A stretch of DNA of 64,000 nt, taken from assembly GCF_004345005.1 (NCBI RefSeq), contig NZ_SMMX01000002.1, positions 248,001 to 312,000 of the forward strand, read 5' to 3'. The notes under the pieces were generated by a model. The model did not search any database. It was not told where the DNA came from and saw nothing but the letters and a program-made list of their open reading frames with translations. This DNA is from Extibacter muris (GTDB lineage Bacteria > Bacillota > Clostridia > Lachnospirales > Lachnospiraceae). A program made the translations under genes and the position numbers. Positions 25,947 through 34,781 of the stretch are shown piece by piece (the first letter of the stretch is position 1; each line of letters opens with the position of its first letter).

Positions 25947-27548
25947 ATGCCACAGATGAATAATGAAATCAAAAATGAAATAAAGAAGAGGCGGACGTTC
26001 GCTATCATCTCACATCCTGACGCGGGCAAGACTACGCTGACGGAAAAGTTCCTCCTGTACGGCGGGGCCATCAACTCAGCCGGGAGCGTGAAAGGCAAAG
26101 CGACCTCGAAACATGCGGTCTCTGACTGGATGGAAATCGAGAAGGAGAGGGGAATCTCGGTCACCTCGTCCGTACTCCAGTTCAACTACGACGGGTACTG
26201 TATCAATATACTTGATACGCCGGGGCATCAGGATTTTTCGGAGGACACTTACCGGACGCTTATGGCTGCTGATTCGGCCGTTATGGTCATTGATGCGTCA
26301 AAGGGTGTGGAGGCGCAGACGAGAAAGCTGTTCAAAGTCTGTACGATGCGCCATATCCCGATATTTACATTTATCAATAAGATGGACCGGGAGGCCATGG
26401 ATACCTTTGAGCTTCTGGACGATATCGAGCAGGAGCTCGGAATCGCCACCTGTCCGGTCAACTGGCCGATAGGCTCGGGGAAGAACTTCAAAGGGGTGTA
26501 CGACCGCGCGGAAAAGGAAGTCGAACTCTTCTCTGATACAAAGAAGGGGACGACACAGGGTGAAGTGCGGAAGGTAAAGTTCAATGACCCGGAAATCGCG
26601 TGGCTCATCGAGGATTCCCAGAGGGTGCAGCTGGAAGAAGAGATGGAACTGCAGGACGGTGCCGGTGCGGAATTTGACCAGGAGCTTGTGAGCCGGGGAG
26701 AACTTTCCCCTGTATTTTTCGGCTCCGCCCTTACGAACTTCGGCGTCGAGACATTCCTTCAGCATTTTCTTAAGATGACATCGCCACCGCTTCCAAGGAT
26801 TGCGGACAAAGGCGAGATAGATCCGATGGAGGAGCCGGATTTCTCCGCGTTTGTCTTTAAGATCCAGGGGAATATGAATAAAGCGCACCGTGACAGGATT
26901 GCATTTATGCGTATCTGCTCCGGGGAGTTCGAGGCAGGCATGGAAGTGTACCATATGCAGGGAGGCCGGAAGGTCCGGCTGTCCCAGCCTCAGCAGATGA
27001 TGGCGAGCGAACGCAAGATGATCGACAAAGCCTATGGGGGAGATATCATAGGCGTGTTCGACCCTGGTATCTTCTCTATCGGTGATACGTTGACCACATC
27101 GGCAGAACGGTACGCATATGAAGGCATACCGACCTTCGCGCCGGAGCATTTTGCAAGGGTGCGCCAGGTGGATACGATGAAGCGCAAGCAGTTCATCAAG
27201 GGAATCAGCCAGATCGCCCAGGAAGGCGCTATCCAGATATTCCAGGAATATAATACGGGCATGGAAGAGATCATCGTCGGAGTCGTCGGAGTGCTGCAGT
27301 TCGATGTGCTCAAGTACAGACTGGAGAACGAGTACAATGTAGAGATCCGCATGGACAGCCTTCCGTATGAATTTATCCGCTGGATTGAAAATGAGGATAT
27401 AGATATGGCGAAGCTGGCGGGAACATCTGACATGAAGAAAGTCAAGGATTTGAGAGGCCGGCCGCTGCTTTTGTTCGTCAACGAATGGAGCATCCGCATG
27501 ACACAGGAGCGCAACGAAGGGCTGGCCCTGTCCGAATTTGGCCGCTAA
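25947..27548 (+). CDS. prfC: Peptide chain release factor 3
   Basis: RF3 is the GTPase that removes RF1 and RF2 from the ribosome after termination. The protein has P-loop SHPDAGKTTLTEK near residue 20, DTPGHQDFSEDT and NKMDREAMD, followed by the domain II and III regions of the RF3 family (PVNWPIGSGKNFKGVYDR is typical). I chose the ATG at 25947, behind TAGGAG, giving 533 residues. An upstream in-frame start at 25887 lies too close to the promoter. Confidence 0.96.
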   Translation: MPQMNNEIKNEIKKRRTFAIISHPDAGKTTLTEKFLLYGGAINSAGSVKGKATSKHAVSDWMEIEKERGISVTSSVLQFNYDGYCINILDTPGHQDFSEDTYRTLMAADSAVMVIDASKGVEAQTRKLFKVCTMRHIPIFTFINKMDREAMDTFELLDDIEQELGIATCPVNWPIGSGKNFKGVYDRAEKEVELFSDTKKGTTQGEVRKVKFNDPEIAWLIEDSQRVQLEEEMELQDGAGAEFDQELVSRGELSPVFFGSALTNFGVETFLQHFLKMTSPPLPRIADKGEIDPMEEPDFSAFVFKIQGNMNKAHRDRIAFMRICSGEFEAGMEVYHMQGGRKVRLSQPQQMMASERKMIDKAYGGDIIGVFDPGIFSIGDTLTTSAERYAYEGIPTFAPEHFARVRQVDTMKRKQFIKGISQIAQEGAIQIFQEYNTGMEEIIVGVVGVLQFDVLKYRLENEYNVEIRMDSLPYEFIRWIENEDIDMAKLAGTSDMKKVKDLRGRPLLLFVNEWSIRMTQERNEGLALSEFGR

Positions 27549-27581
27549 ACATGTTTGTTCGTCTTTAAATGTTCAATAAAG

Positions 27582-27610
27582 TTTGCAAATAAGTGCAAAT
27601 TTGTTATAAT
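27582..27610 (+). promoter_or_regulatory. Sigma-A promoter for the Asp23-nusB-xseAB operon
   Basis: TTTGCA at 27582-27587 and TATAAT at 27605-27610 are 17 bases apart, with TG before the -10. The Asp23 gene begins about 40 bases later. Confidence 0.7.
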
Positions 27611-27648
27611 AAAAAGAAGCGTAAAACCAGACAGGAGGTTTATGGATT

Positions 27649-28032
27649 ATGGGAAAAGAAGAGAGAGATGCATATACGATAAAAGCAGATGAGAATCTGG
27701 GCGAAGTGAAGATTGCCGACGAGGTAGTGGCTATCATCGCCGGACTTGCCGCGATGGAAGTGGAAGGCGTGGCGTCCATGGCGGGCAATGCCACGAGAGA
27801 GCTGATAGGGAAGCTTGGCATGAAGTCTCTTTCCAAAGGCGTGAAGGTGGATGTGCTGGAGGGAATCGTGACGGTCAGCCTTGCGCTGAACCTGAAGTAC
27901 GGCTACAGCATCAAAGACGTCACAGGCAAGGTTCAGGAGAAGGTAAAGACCGCAATCGAAAACATGACGGGCCTTGACGTGGCTGATGTAAATATCCGCG
28001 TGGCCGGAGTGCAGATGCCGGAGGAAGCATAA
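27649..28032 (+). CDS. Asp23/Gls24 family protein
   Basis: This 127-residue cytoplasmic protein belongs to the Asp23/Gls24 (DUF322) family. The family core is visible in IADEVVAIIAGLAAMEVEGV and in the C-terminal VQEKVKTAIENMTGLDVADV. Members in Staphylococcus attach to the membrane and respond to envelope stress. In Firmicutes a copy commonly precedes nusB, as here. Its stop abuts the GTG start of nusB. Confidence 0.9.
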   Translation: MGKEERDAYTIKADENLGEVKIADEVVAIIAGLAAMEVEGVASMAGNATRELIGKLGMKSLSKGVKVDVLEGIVTVSLALNLKYGYSIKDVTGKVQEKVKTAIENMTGLDVADVNIRVAGVQMPEEA

Positions 28033-28431
28033 GTGAAGAGAACGCAGTTGAGAGAACATATCTTCAAGATGGTGTTCTGTATGGATTTCTGCCGGGAAGG
28101 GGAGATACCGGAACAGCTTGCGCTCTATGCGGGACAGCTTGAGAGTGCCGGAGAGGAAGACTTGGAGTACATCAGCGGGAAATCCCGTAAGATTGCGGCA
28201 AGGACAGAAGAGATTGACAGGCTTATCAATGAGCATGCCACGGGCTGGAAGACGGGCAGGATGAACAAGGTTGACCTTACCATCCTGCGGCTCGCCGTAT
28301 ATGAGATGAAATGGGATGAGGACGTGCCGACCGGAGTTGCCATCGATGAAGCGGTAGAGCTTGCGAAGAAATACAGCGGTGAAGAGGGGCCCGCGTTTAT
28401 CAATGGCGTGCTTGCGAAGCTGGCTGATTAA
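28033..28431 (+). CDS. nusB: Transcription antitermination factor NusB
   Basis: NusB binds boxA RNA with S10 in rRNA antitermination. The 132-residue all-helical protein has an N-terminal RTQLREHIFKMVF segment and the conserved C-terminal half LTILRLAVYEM, VAIDEAVELAKKYSGE and FINGVL. It starts with GTG immediately after the Asp23 stop. xseA follows. Confidence 0.94.
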   Translation: MKRTQLREHIFKMVFCMDFCREGEIPEQLALYAGQLESAGEEDLEYISGKSRKIAARTEEIDRLINEHATGWKTGRMNKVDLTILRLAVYEMKWDEDVPTGVAIDEAVELAKKYSGEEGPAFINGVLAKLAD

Positions 28432-28448
28432 CCGGGAGTAAGTAGACG

Positions 28449-29657
28449 ATGCAGAATGTATATACAGTAAAGCAAGTGAACGCATACATTAAAAATATGT
28501 TTACCCAGGACTACATGCTCGGCCGCATCTACGTGAAGGGCGAAGTCTCTAATTGTAAATATCACACTTCGGGACATATATATTTTTCGTTAAAGGATGA
28601 GTCTGGAACGATTGCCTGTGTCATGTTTGCAGGGCAGCGAGGCGGGCTCTCTTTTCGTATGGGCGAAGGTCAGCAGGTCATCGTGATGGGGGCCGTAAAC
28701 GTGTACGAGAGGAGCGGTTCCTATCAGCTCTATGCAAAAGAGATCCGTCTCGACGGGGAAGGCGTCCTGTATGAGAAGTTCCAGATGCTGAAGCGTGAGC
28801 TGGAAGAGATGGGGATGTTTGCTTTGGAATATAAGAAGCCGATTCCGGCCTATGCACAGAGGATTGGCGTCGTCACCGCGCCGACCGGCGCTGCGGTGAG
28901 GGATATCATGAATATTACCAGGCGGCGTAATCCATACGTACAGCTTATCCTGTACCCTGCCAAGGTGCAGGGAGAGGGTGCGAAGGAGAGCATCGTGCGT
29001 GGCATCCGGATGCTCCAGCAGGCGGAAGTGGATGTGATGATTGTCGGCCGCGGCGGCGGTTCTATCGAAGACTTGTGGGCATTCAACGAAGAAGAAGTGG
29101 CGCGGGCAATCTTCGACTGCCCTGTGCCGGTCATATCTGCGGTAGGGCACGAGACGGATACGACGATAGCGGATTATGTGGCGGACCTTAGAGCACCTAC
29201 TCCGTCGGCCGCGGCGGAGCTGGCGGTATATGATTACGGGAAGCTGAGCGGTGAACTTGCAGAAGCCAAGGTGCGGCTGTCCCGGCTTATGAGGCAGAAA
29301 ATCCAGTTGGAAAGGCTGCGGATGAGGGAATATCAGACGAAGCTCAAGTATCTGCACCCGGAGCATAAGCTCAGAGAGCAGCAGCAGAGGCTGTCCGATA
29401 TGGAGGACAGGCTTCGCGCCGTCATGCAGGGAAAGCTTACCGACGCCAGGCACAGGCTTGCCGTATATGTTGAGATGATGAAGGGCCTGTCACCGGTTGG
29501 CAAGCTGAACCAGGGCTATTCTTACGTACAGGGGACATCCGGCAGGGCGGTAAAGAGCATCCGGGACATTAAAGCGGATGACAGGCTGTCCATCTATGTG
29601 ACGGACGGTATCATACACGCGGTCGTGGACGAGGTGAAGGAGGTTGAACATGGCTAA
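28449..29657 (+). CDS. xseA: Exodeoxyribonuclease VII large subunit
   Basis: XseA with XseB degrades single-stranded DNA in both directions. The 402-residue protein has an N-terminal OB fold (VYTVKQVNAYIKNMF and GHIYFSLKDE) and the catalytic core with GAAVRDI, GRGGGSIEDLW and SAVGHETDTTIADYVADLRA (20-residue run), then a coiled region. It overlaps the start of xseB, as is common for this pair. Confidence 0.96.
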   Translation: MQNVYTVKQVNAYIKNMFTQDYMLGRIYVKGEVSNCKYHTSGHIYFSLKDESGTIACVMFAGQRGGLSFRMGEGQQVIVMGAVNVYERSGSYQLYAKEIRLDGEGVLYEKFQMLKRELEEMGMFALEYKKPIPAYAQRIGVVTAPTGAAVRDIMNITRRRNPYVQLILYPAKVQGEGAKESIVRGIRMLQQAEVDVMIVGRGGGSIEDLWAFNEEEVARAIFDCPVPVISAVGHETDTTIADYVADLRAPTPSAAAELAVYDYGKLSGELAEAKVRLSRLMRQKIQLERLRMREYQTKLKYLHPEHKLREQQQRLSDMEDRLRAVMQGKLTDARHRLAVYVEMMKGLSPVGKLNQGYSYVQGTSGRAVKSIRDIKADDRLSIYVTDGIIHAVVDEVKEVEHG

Positions 29658-29874
29658 AGAAGAGAAGGAGAGGAAAGATCAGACGCTGAATGAGGTATTC
29701 GGGGAACTGGAGGAAGTGATAAAAGGGCTGGAAGCAGAAGACGTATCGCTTGAGGAATCTTTCCGTCTGTATCACAATGGCATGGATATGCTGAAAAGAT
29801 GCAGCGATAAAGTAGATAAGATTGAGAAACAGATGCTCGTTCTGGACGAAGAGGGAGAGACGCATGAATTCTAA
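29650..29874 (+). CDS. xseB: Exodeoxyribonuclease VII small subunit
   Basis: XseB is the small helical partner of XseA. The product has about 74 residues with the family sequence LEEVIKGLEAEDVSLEESF and YHNGMDMLKRC. I prefer ATG 29650, since the in-frame TTG two codons earlier lacks support. It overlaps xseA by eight bases and runs past the next start. Confidence 0.94.
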   Translation: MAKEEKERKDQTLNEVFGELEEVIKGLEAEDVSLEESFRLYHNGMDMLKRCSDKVDKIEKQMLVLDEEGETHEF

Positions 29875-30766
29875 AAATGAGTTTAATATACAGAGTACAC
29901 GTAAAGTGGAGGAGATAGAGGCGATGCTCCAGAACTATCTTCCGAAGCAGAAAGGATACCAGAGCATCATCATGGAGGCCATGTCCTACAGCCTGCTGGC
30001 GGGAGGCAAACGGCTCCGGCCGATGCTCATGAAGGAGACGTATGATCTGTTTGACGGGACGTCGAAGGCGCTGGAGCCGTTCATGGCGGCGATAGAGATG
30101 ATCCATACGTATTCTCTCGTCCACGACGATCTCCCCGCCATGGACAATGACGAGTACCGGAGGGGGCGTAGGACGACCCATGTAGTCTACGGGGAAGATA
30201 TGGGCATCCTAGCGGGAGACGCTCTGCTCAACTATGCATTTGAGACGGCATTCAAGGCCTTCGTCACAGAGCCGGAGGACAGCCTGCTCATAGGAAGAGC
30301 GCTCGGCGTGCTTGGGGAGAAGGCCGGCATCTACGGCATGATCGGCGGACAGGTGATCGATGTCAAAGAGACGGGGCATGCGATATCCAAAGAGGTGCTC
30401 GACACGATATATGAGCTTAAGACTGCAGCCCTGATTGAAAGCGCCATGATGATTGGCGCCATACTGGGGGGAGCTTCGGAAGAAGAAGTAAAAGCGGTAG
30501 AGCAGATTGCGAGGAATGTCGGGATCGCGTTCCAGATTCAGGATGATATCTTGGATGTGGTGAGTTCATCCGAGGTGCTCGGCAAGCCGGTGCACAGCGA
30601 TGAAAAGAATGATAAGACGACGTATGTCACGCTGCTTGGAATCGAGGAGGCGGCAAAGACTGTGGAAGAGCTGTCACAGAAGGCGGTGGGCCTGCTGCAT
30701 CAGCTTCCGGGCGAGAATGCCTATCTGGATCAGCTGCTCATGCAGCTGATCCACAGGGACAAATAG
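29864..30766 (+). CDS. ispA: Polyprenyl (farnesyl/geranyl) diphosphate synthase
   Basis: This enzyme condenses isopentenyl diphosphate with allylic diphosphates to make the C15 (or C20) precursor of quinones and undecaprenyl phosphate. The two Asp-rich metal motifs are present: HDDLPAMDNDEYRRG near residue 85 and QDDILDV near 226. GGKRLRPML binds the diphosphate. The first motif has the extra residues of short-chain bacterial enzymes. ATG 29864, behind GAGGGAGA, gives 300 residues. It overlaps xseB and precedes dxs. Confidence 0.93.
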   Translation: MNSKNEFNIQSTRKVEEIEAMLQNYLPKQKGYQSIIMEAMSYSLLAGGKRLRPMLMKETYDLFDGTSKALEPFMAAIEMIHTYSLVHDDLPAMDNDEYRRGRRTTHVVYGEDMGILAGDALLNYAFETAFKAFVTEPEDSLLIGRALGVLGEKAGIYGMIGGQVIDVKETGHAISKEVLDTIYELKTAALIESAMMIGAILGGASEEEVKAVEQIARNVGIAFQIQDDILDVVSSSEVLGKPVHSDEKNDKTTYVTLLGIEEAAKTVEELSQKAVGLLHQLPGENAYLDQLLMQLIHRDK

Positions 30767-30781
30767 AGAGGGTGCCTGATT

Positions 30782-32656
30782 ATGTTAGAACGCATACGGA
30801 AAGAAAACGATATCAAAGAGCTTGATATGGAGGAACTATATGAGCTGTCCGGCGAGATCCGCCGGTTTCTCATAGAGAAGATCAGCAAGACGGGCGGACA
30901 TCTTGCGTCCAACCTCGGGGTGGTGGAGCTGACGATGGCCATGCACCTGATGTTCGACCTTCCGGAAGACAAGATTATCTGGGATGTCGGCCACCAGTCC
31001 TATACGCATAAGCTTCTCACCGGGCGGAAGGCCGGCTTTGACGATTTGCGCAAATATGGCGGGATGAGCGGCTTTCCGAAGCGGAAGGAAAGTGAATGTG
31101 ACGCCTTTGACACAGGCCACAGCTCCACGTCCATCTCTGCAGGCCTCGGCTATGTGGAAGCGAGGGATATCAGAGGGGAGGACTACAGCGTCATCTCCGT
31201 CATCGGCGACGGTTCGCTGACCGGCGGCATGGCCTATGAGGCGCTGAACAATGCGTCCCACCTGAAGAAGAACTTTATTATCGTGCTCAATGACAACCAT
31301 ATGTCCATATCAGAAAATGTCGGCGGCATGTCCAAGTATCTGGCGAAGCTGCGCACGGCAGATTTCTATACCGGATTGAAGAGAGGGGTTACGAACACGC
31401 TTCACAAAGTGCCCGTCGTTGGGGACTCTGTGATTGAAAAGATCCACAGGACGAAGAGCAGCATCAAACAGCTCGTCGTTCCGGGGATGTTCTTTGAAGA
31501 TATGGGAATCACATATCTGGGGCCGGTGCCGGGACATAACCTGCCTCTTTTGTGTAAGGCGTTTAAAGAAGCAGGTAAGATCAACGGCCCGGTACTTCTC
31601 CACGTCCTGACAGAAAAAGGGAAGGGATATGGCCCCGCGGAGGAATATCCGGAGAAATTCCATGGAATAGGGCCTTTTGACATCGAGACGGGAGATGTAC
31701 TGTCGAAAAAGGAGAAAGATACGTACACGGATGTCTTTGGAAAGGTGATTTGTGACATTGCAGCGCATAATCCGGATGTAGCTGCCATAACGGCCGCCAT
31801 GGCGGACGGTACCGGGCTTGACCGGTTCCGGAGAATGTTCCGGAAGAGGTTCTTCGACGTGGGGATCGCGGAAGCCCATGGCGTGACATTTGCCGCAGGT
31901 CTGGCCGCGGGAGGGGTCAAGCCGGTATTTGCCGTATATTCTTCCTTCCTACAGAGAGCCTATGACCAGATCATCCATGACGTGGCGCTCCAGAACCTGC
32001 CGGTCGTATTTGCGGTAGACAGGGCGGGTCTGGTCGGCAATGACGGTGAGACGCATCAGGGAATCTTCGACCTTTCTTATCTGAGCAGCATACCGAATAT
32101 GGTCGTCATGTCTCCGAAGCATAAGTGGGAGCTGGCTGATATGCTGCGCTTTGCGGTGGCATATGACGGGCCTGTAGCCGTGCGTTACCCGCGGGGGACA
32201 GCCTATGACCGGTACGAAGAATTCCGTGCGCCTGTCGTATATGGCAGGAGCGAGATGATATATGAAGAAGAGGATATCGCGGTCTTGAGCGTGGGGCATA
32301 TGTTTGAGGAAGCGGTGGGCGTGTGGAAGTCGCTGAAAGAGAAGGGGTACCGGTGCACCCTTGTCAATGCGAGGTTCGTGAAGCCGCTGGACGTAGAGAT
32401 GGTGGAGCGGCTTGGCAGAAATCACCGCCTGCTTGTCACGATAGAAGAAAATGTGCAGAGCGGGGGCTTTGGCGAGCATGTCCTCGAGTTCGTATCCAGA
32501 AGGAAGGTTCCGCTACACGTGCTGACGGCTGCTCTGCCGGACGATTATGTGGAACACGGCAATATAGACGTGCTGCGCAAAGAGACGGGAATCGACCGGC
32601 AATCGATAGCGGAACGTATTATAGAAACATACACGAAAGTTGTGGAAAGCATATGA
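30782..32656 (+). CDS. dxs: 1-deoxy-D-xylulose-5-phosphate synthase
   Basis: Dxs makes DXP from pyruvate and glyceraldehyde-3-phosphate with thiamine diphosphate, the first step of the MEP isoprenoid pathway. The 624-residue protein has GHQSYTHKLLTGR, the thiamine-binding GDGSLTGGMAYEALNNA, the DVGIAEAHGVTFAAGLA active-site region and the transketolase C-domain. The neighbouring ispA acts later in the same pathway. The stop overlaps the tlyA ATG. Confidence 0.97.
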   Translation: MLERIRKENDIKELDMEELYELSGEIRRFLIEKISKTGGHLASNLGVVELTMAMHLMFDLPEDKIIWDVGHQSYTHKLLTGRKAGFDDLRKYGGMSGFPKRKESECDAFDTGHSSTSISAGLGYVEARDIRGEDYSVISVIGDGSLTGGMAYEALNNASHLKKNFIIVLNDNHMSISENVGGMSKYLAKLRTADFYTGLKRGVTNTLHKVPVVGDSVIEKIHRTKSSIKQLVVPGMFFEDMGITYLGPVPGHNLPLLCKAFKEAGKINGPVLLHVLTEKGKGYGPAEEYPEKFHGIGPFDIETGDVLSKKEKDTYTDVFGKVICDIAAHNPDVAAITAAMADGTGLDRFRRMFRKRFFDVGIAEAHGVTFAAGLAAGGVKPVFAVYSSFLQRAYDQIIHDVALQNLPVVFAVDRAGLVGNDGETHQGIFDLSYLSSIPNMVVMSPKHKWELADMLRFAVAYDGPVAVRYPRGTAYDRYEEFRAPVVYGRSEMIYEEEDIAVLSVGHMFEEAVGVWKSLKEKGYRCTLVNARFVKPLDVEMVERLGRNHRLLVTIEENVQSGGFGEHVLEFVSRRKVPLHVLTAALPDDYVEHGNIDVLRKETGIDRQSIAERIIETYTKVVESI

Positions 32657-33462
32657 AAGAACGGTTGGATGTATTACTTGTAAAGAGGAACCTGGCGGCG
32701 TCCAGAGAGAAGGCCAAGGCAGTCATCATGTCTGGCAGCGTGTTCGTGGAGGGCCAGCGGGAAGACAAGGCCGGCACTACATTTCCGGAAGAGGTCCGGA
32801 TAGAGGTGCGAGGGAGCACGCTTCCGTATGTGAGCAGGGGCGGGCTGAAGCTTGAGAAGGCGCTTCAGAACTTTGATGTAAGCGTGGACGGCAAGGTCTG
32901 TACGGACGTAGGGTCCTCCACAGGCGGTTTCACAGACTGTATGCTTCAAAACGGCGCGGTGAAGGTATATGCCATCGATGTCGGAAGGGGGCAGCTCGAC
33001 TGGAAGCTCAGACAGGATTCCAGGGTCGTCTGCATGGAGAAGACGAATATCCGGTATGTAACGCCGGAAGACATCGGAGAGCCGGTAGAGTTCTCCTCCA
33101 TCGATGTGTCTTTTATCTCTCTGACAAAGGTGCTGGAACCTATCCGTAATTATCTTTCGGACGACGGGCAGATTGTCGCCCTCATCAAGCCTCAGTTTGA
33201 GGCGGGCAGAGATAAGGTGGGAAAAAAGGGCGTTGTGAGGGACCCTGGCACGCACATCGAGGTGATTGGAAAAGTGATCCGGTATGCAATGTCCATAGGA
33301 TTTGCGGTACTGAACCTGGAATTCTCTCCGATCAAGGGGCCGGAAGGCAATATTGAATATCTTGTCCATCTGGAAAAGTGTGGGGAAACAGACAGGATTT
33401 CTGATATGATAGATATTGAAAAGACGGTGGGACAGGCTTTTGGCTCGCTGGCCAAAGGCTAA
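32653..33462 (+). CDS. tlyA: TlyA-family rRNA 2'-O-methyltransferase / hemolysin-like protein
   Basis: TlyA proteins methylate cytidine 2'-O positions in 16S and 23S rRNA in mycobacteria. In other lineages the role is less clear. The 269-residue product has an N-terminal S4 RNA-binding domain (KERLDVLLVKRNLAASREKA) and an FtsJ-like SAM domain with DVGSSTGGFTDCML. The ATGA overlap with dxs couples translation. The older hemolysin annotation should not be taken as evidence of toxicity. Confidence 0.92.
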   Translation: MKERLDVLLVKRNLAASREKAKAVIMSGSVFVEGQREDKAGTTFPEEVRIEVRGSTLPYVSRGGLKLEKALQNFDVSVDGKVCTDVGSSTGGFTDCMLQNGAVKVYAIDVGRGQLDWKLRQDSRVVCMEKTNIRYVTPEDIGEPVEFSSIDVSFISLTKVLEPIRNYLSDDGQIVALIKPQFEAGRDKVGKKGVVRDPGTHIEVIGKVIRYAMSIGFAVLNLEFSPIKGPEGNIEYLVHLEKCGETDRISDMIDIEKTVGQAFGSLAKG

Positions 33463-33485
33463 TATAAGAATACTTGAGGGTGCGT

Positions 33486-34319
33486 ATGGACAGATTTTAT
33501 ATAGTGACGAACGATGGAAAGGATCCGGACCGCCAGGTTACGGGAAAAGTAAAACGGCTCTTGGAAGACGGCGGGAAGACTTGTATATTGTGTGAGAAAG
33601 ATGAGCAGAAAGTGATTATTCCGGAGAGCGTGCCGGATGCGATCGACTGTGCGGTTGTCATAGGTGGGGACGGAAGCCTTATTGAGGTCGCAAGGCTTTT
33701 CAGAGACCGGAACGTACCGGTCCTTGGCATCAACATGGGGACGCTCGGATACCTTACCGAAGTGGAGCTCTGCCATCTGGACGATGCGATGCGGCAGATT
33801 CTGCGGGGCGACTATGCCAAAGAAGAACGTATGATGCTGGAGGGTATATTTGAAGACGGGAGCAGCGATGTCTCTCTCAATGATATCGTCGTATCCAGAA
33901 AAGGTGAGCTCAGGGTCATCCATTTCAGGTTGTATGTGAACGGAGAACTGCTCAATGCCTATGAGGCGGACGGGGTAATCATCTCCACGCCGACCGGCTC
34001 TACTGCGTATAACCTGTCGGCCGGCGGGCCTATCGTAGAGCCGACGGCTTCTATGATCGTGATCACGCCGATATGCTCGCACGCGCTTAACACGAGAAGC
34101 ATCGTGCTGTCCGCCGAAGATGAGATCGTGATTGAGATCGGCAAGGGCAGGCATGATACGACAGAGGAAGTGTTCGTCACGTTCGATGGGGCAGACACGG
34201 TGAATCTGGAGACAGGAAGCAGCGTTACGATCAGGAAGTCGGAAGCTGTCACGGAGATTATAAAGCTGAGCCAGGTGAGTTTTTTAGAAACGCTGCGCAG
34301 AAAGATGAAAGGAAACTAA
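33486..34319 (+). CDS. nadK: NAD kinase
   Basis: NadK phosphorylates NAD to NADP. The 277-residue protein has the ATP/NAD site VVIGGDGSLIEVAR near residue 60, GTLGYLTEVE, the SLNDIVV region and TPTGSTAYNLSAGGPIV. ATG 33486 has a GAGGGTG site and reads directly into the family start. An in-frame GTG-type start lies 12 bases earlier. Confidence 0.95.
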   Translation: MDRFYIVTNDGKDPDRQVTGKVKRLLEDGGKTCILCEKDEQKVIIPESVPDAIDCAVVIGGDGSLIEVARLFRDRNVPVLGINMGTLGYLTEVELCHLDDAMRQILRGDYAKEERMMLEGIFEDGSSDVSLNDIVVSRKGELRVIHFRLYVNGELLNAYEADGVIISTPTGSTAYNLSAGGPIVEPTASMIVITPICSHALNTRSIVLSAEDEIVIEIGKGRHDTTEEVFVTFDGADTVNLETGSSVTIRKSEAVTEIIKLSQVSFLETLRRKMKGN

Positions 34320-34323
34320 CATC

Positions 34324-34773
34324 ATGAAAGTAAACAGACATGCGAAGATTATTGAACTTATCAACAAATACCATATAGAGACACAGGAAGAGCTGGCGGA
34401 TTATCTCACGAACGAGGGCTTCAAGGTTACGCAGGCTACCGTCTCCCGGGACATACGCGACCTTAAGCTTACCAAGGTTCCCTCCGAGAACGGAAAACAG
34501 CGCTATGCAATCCACCAGAGCGCCCAGAGCGGCATGAGTGAAAAATATATGCGCGTGCTCAAAGACGGCTATGTCTCTATGGACATGGCACAGAACATAC
34601 TAGTCATCAAGACGGTGGCCGGCATGGCGATGGCCGTGTGTGCCGCCATTGACGCGATGAAGTGGAATGAAGTGGTGGGAAGCATCGCGGGGGACGACAC
34701 GATCATGTGCGCAATCCGCAGTGTGGATGATACGGTCCGTGTTATGGACAAAATAAGCAAAATTGTCTTGTAG
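34324..34773 (+). CDS. argR: Arginine repressor
   Basis: ArgR is the hexameric arginine-sensing regulator of arginine metabolism. The 149-residue protein has the N-terminal winged helix (TQEELADYLTNEGF and QATVSRDIRDLKLTK) and the C-terminal oligomerisation and arginine-binding domain, with GSIAGDDTIM holding the ligand Asp pair. Its place between nadK and recN is conserved in Firmicutes. It could control the acetylornithine-type aminotransferase at 51.4 kb, which is inference only. Confidence 0.95.
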   Translation: MKVNRHAKIIELINKYHIETQEELADYLTNEGFKVTQATVSRDIRDLKLTKVPSENGKQRYAIHQSAQSGMSEKYMRVLKDGYVSMDMAQNILVIKTVAGMAMAVCAAIDAMKWNEVVGSIAGDDTIMCAIRSVDDTVRVMDKISKIVL

Positions 34774-34781
34774 GAGGCAGT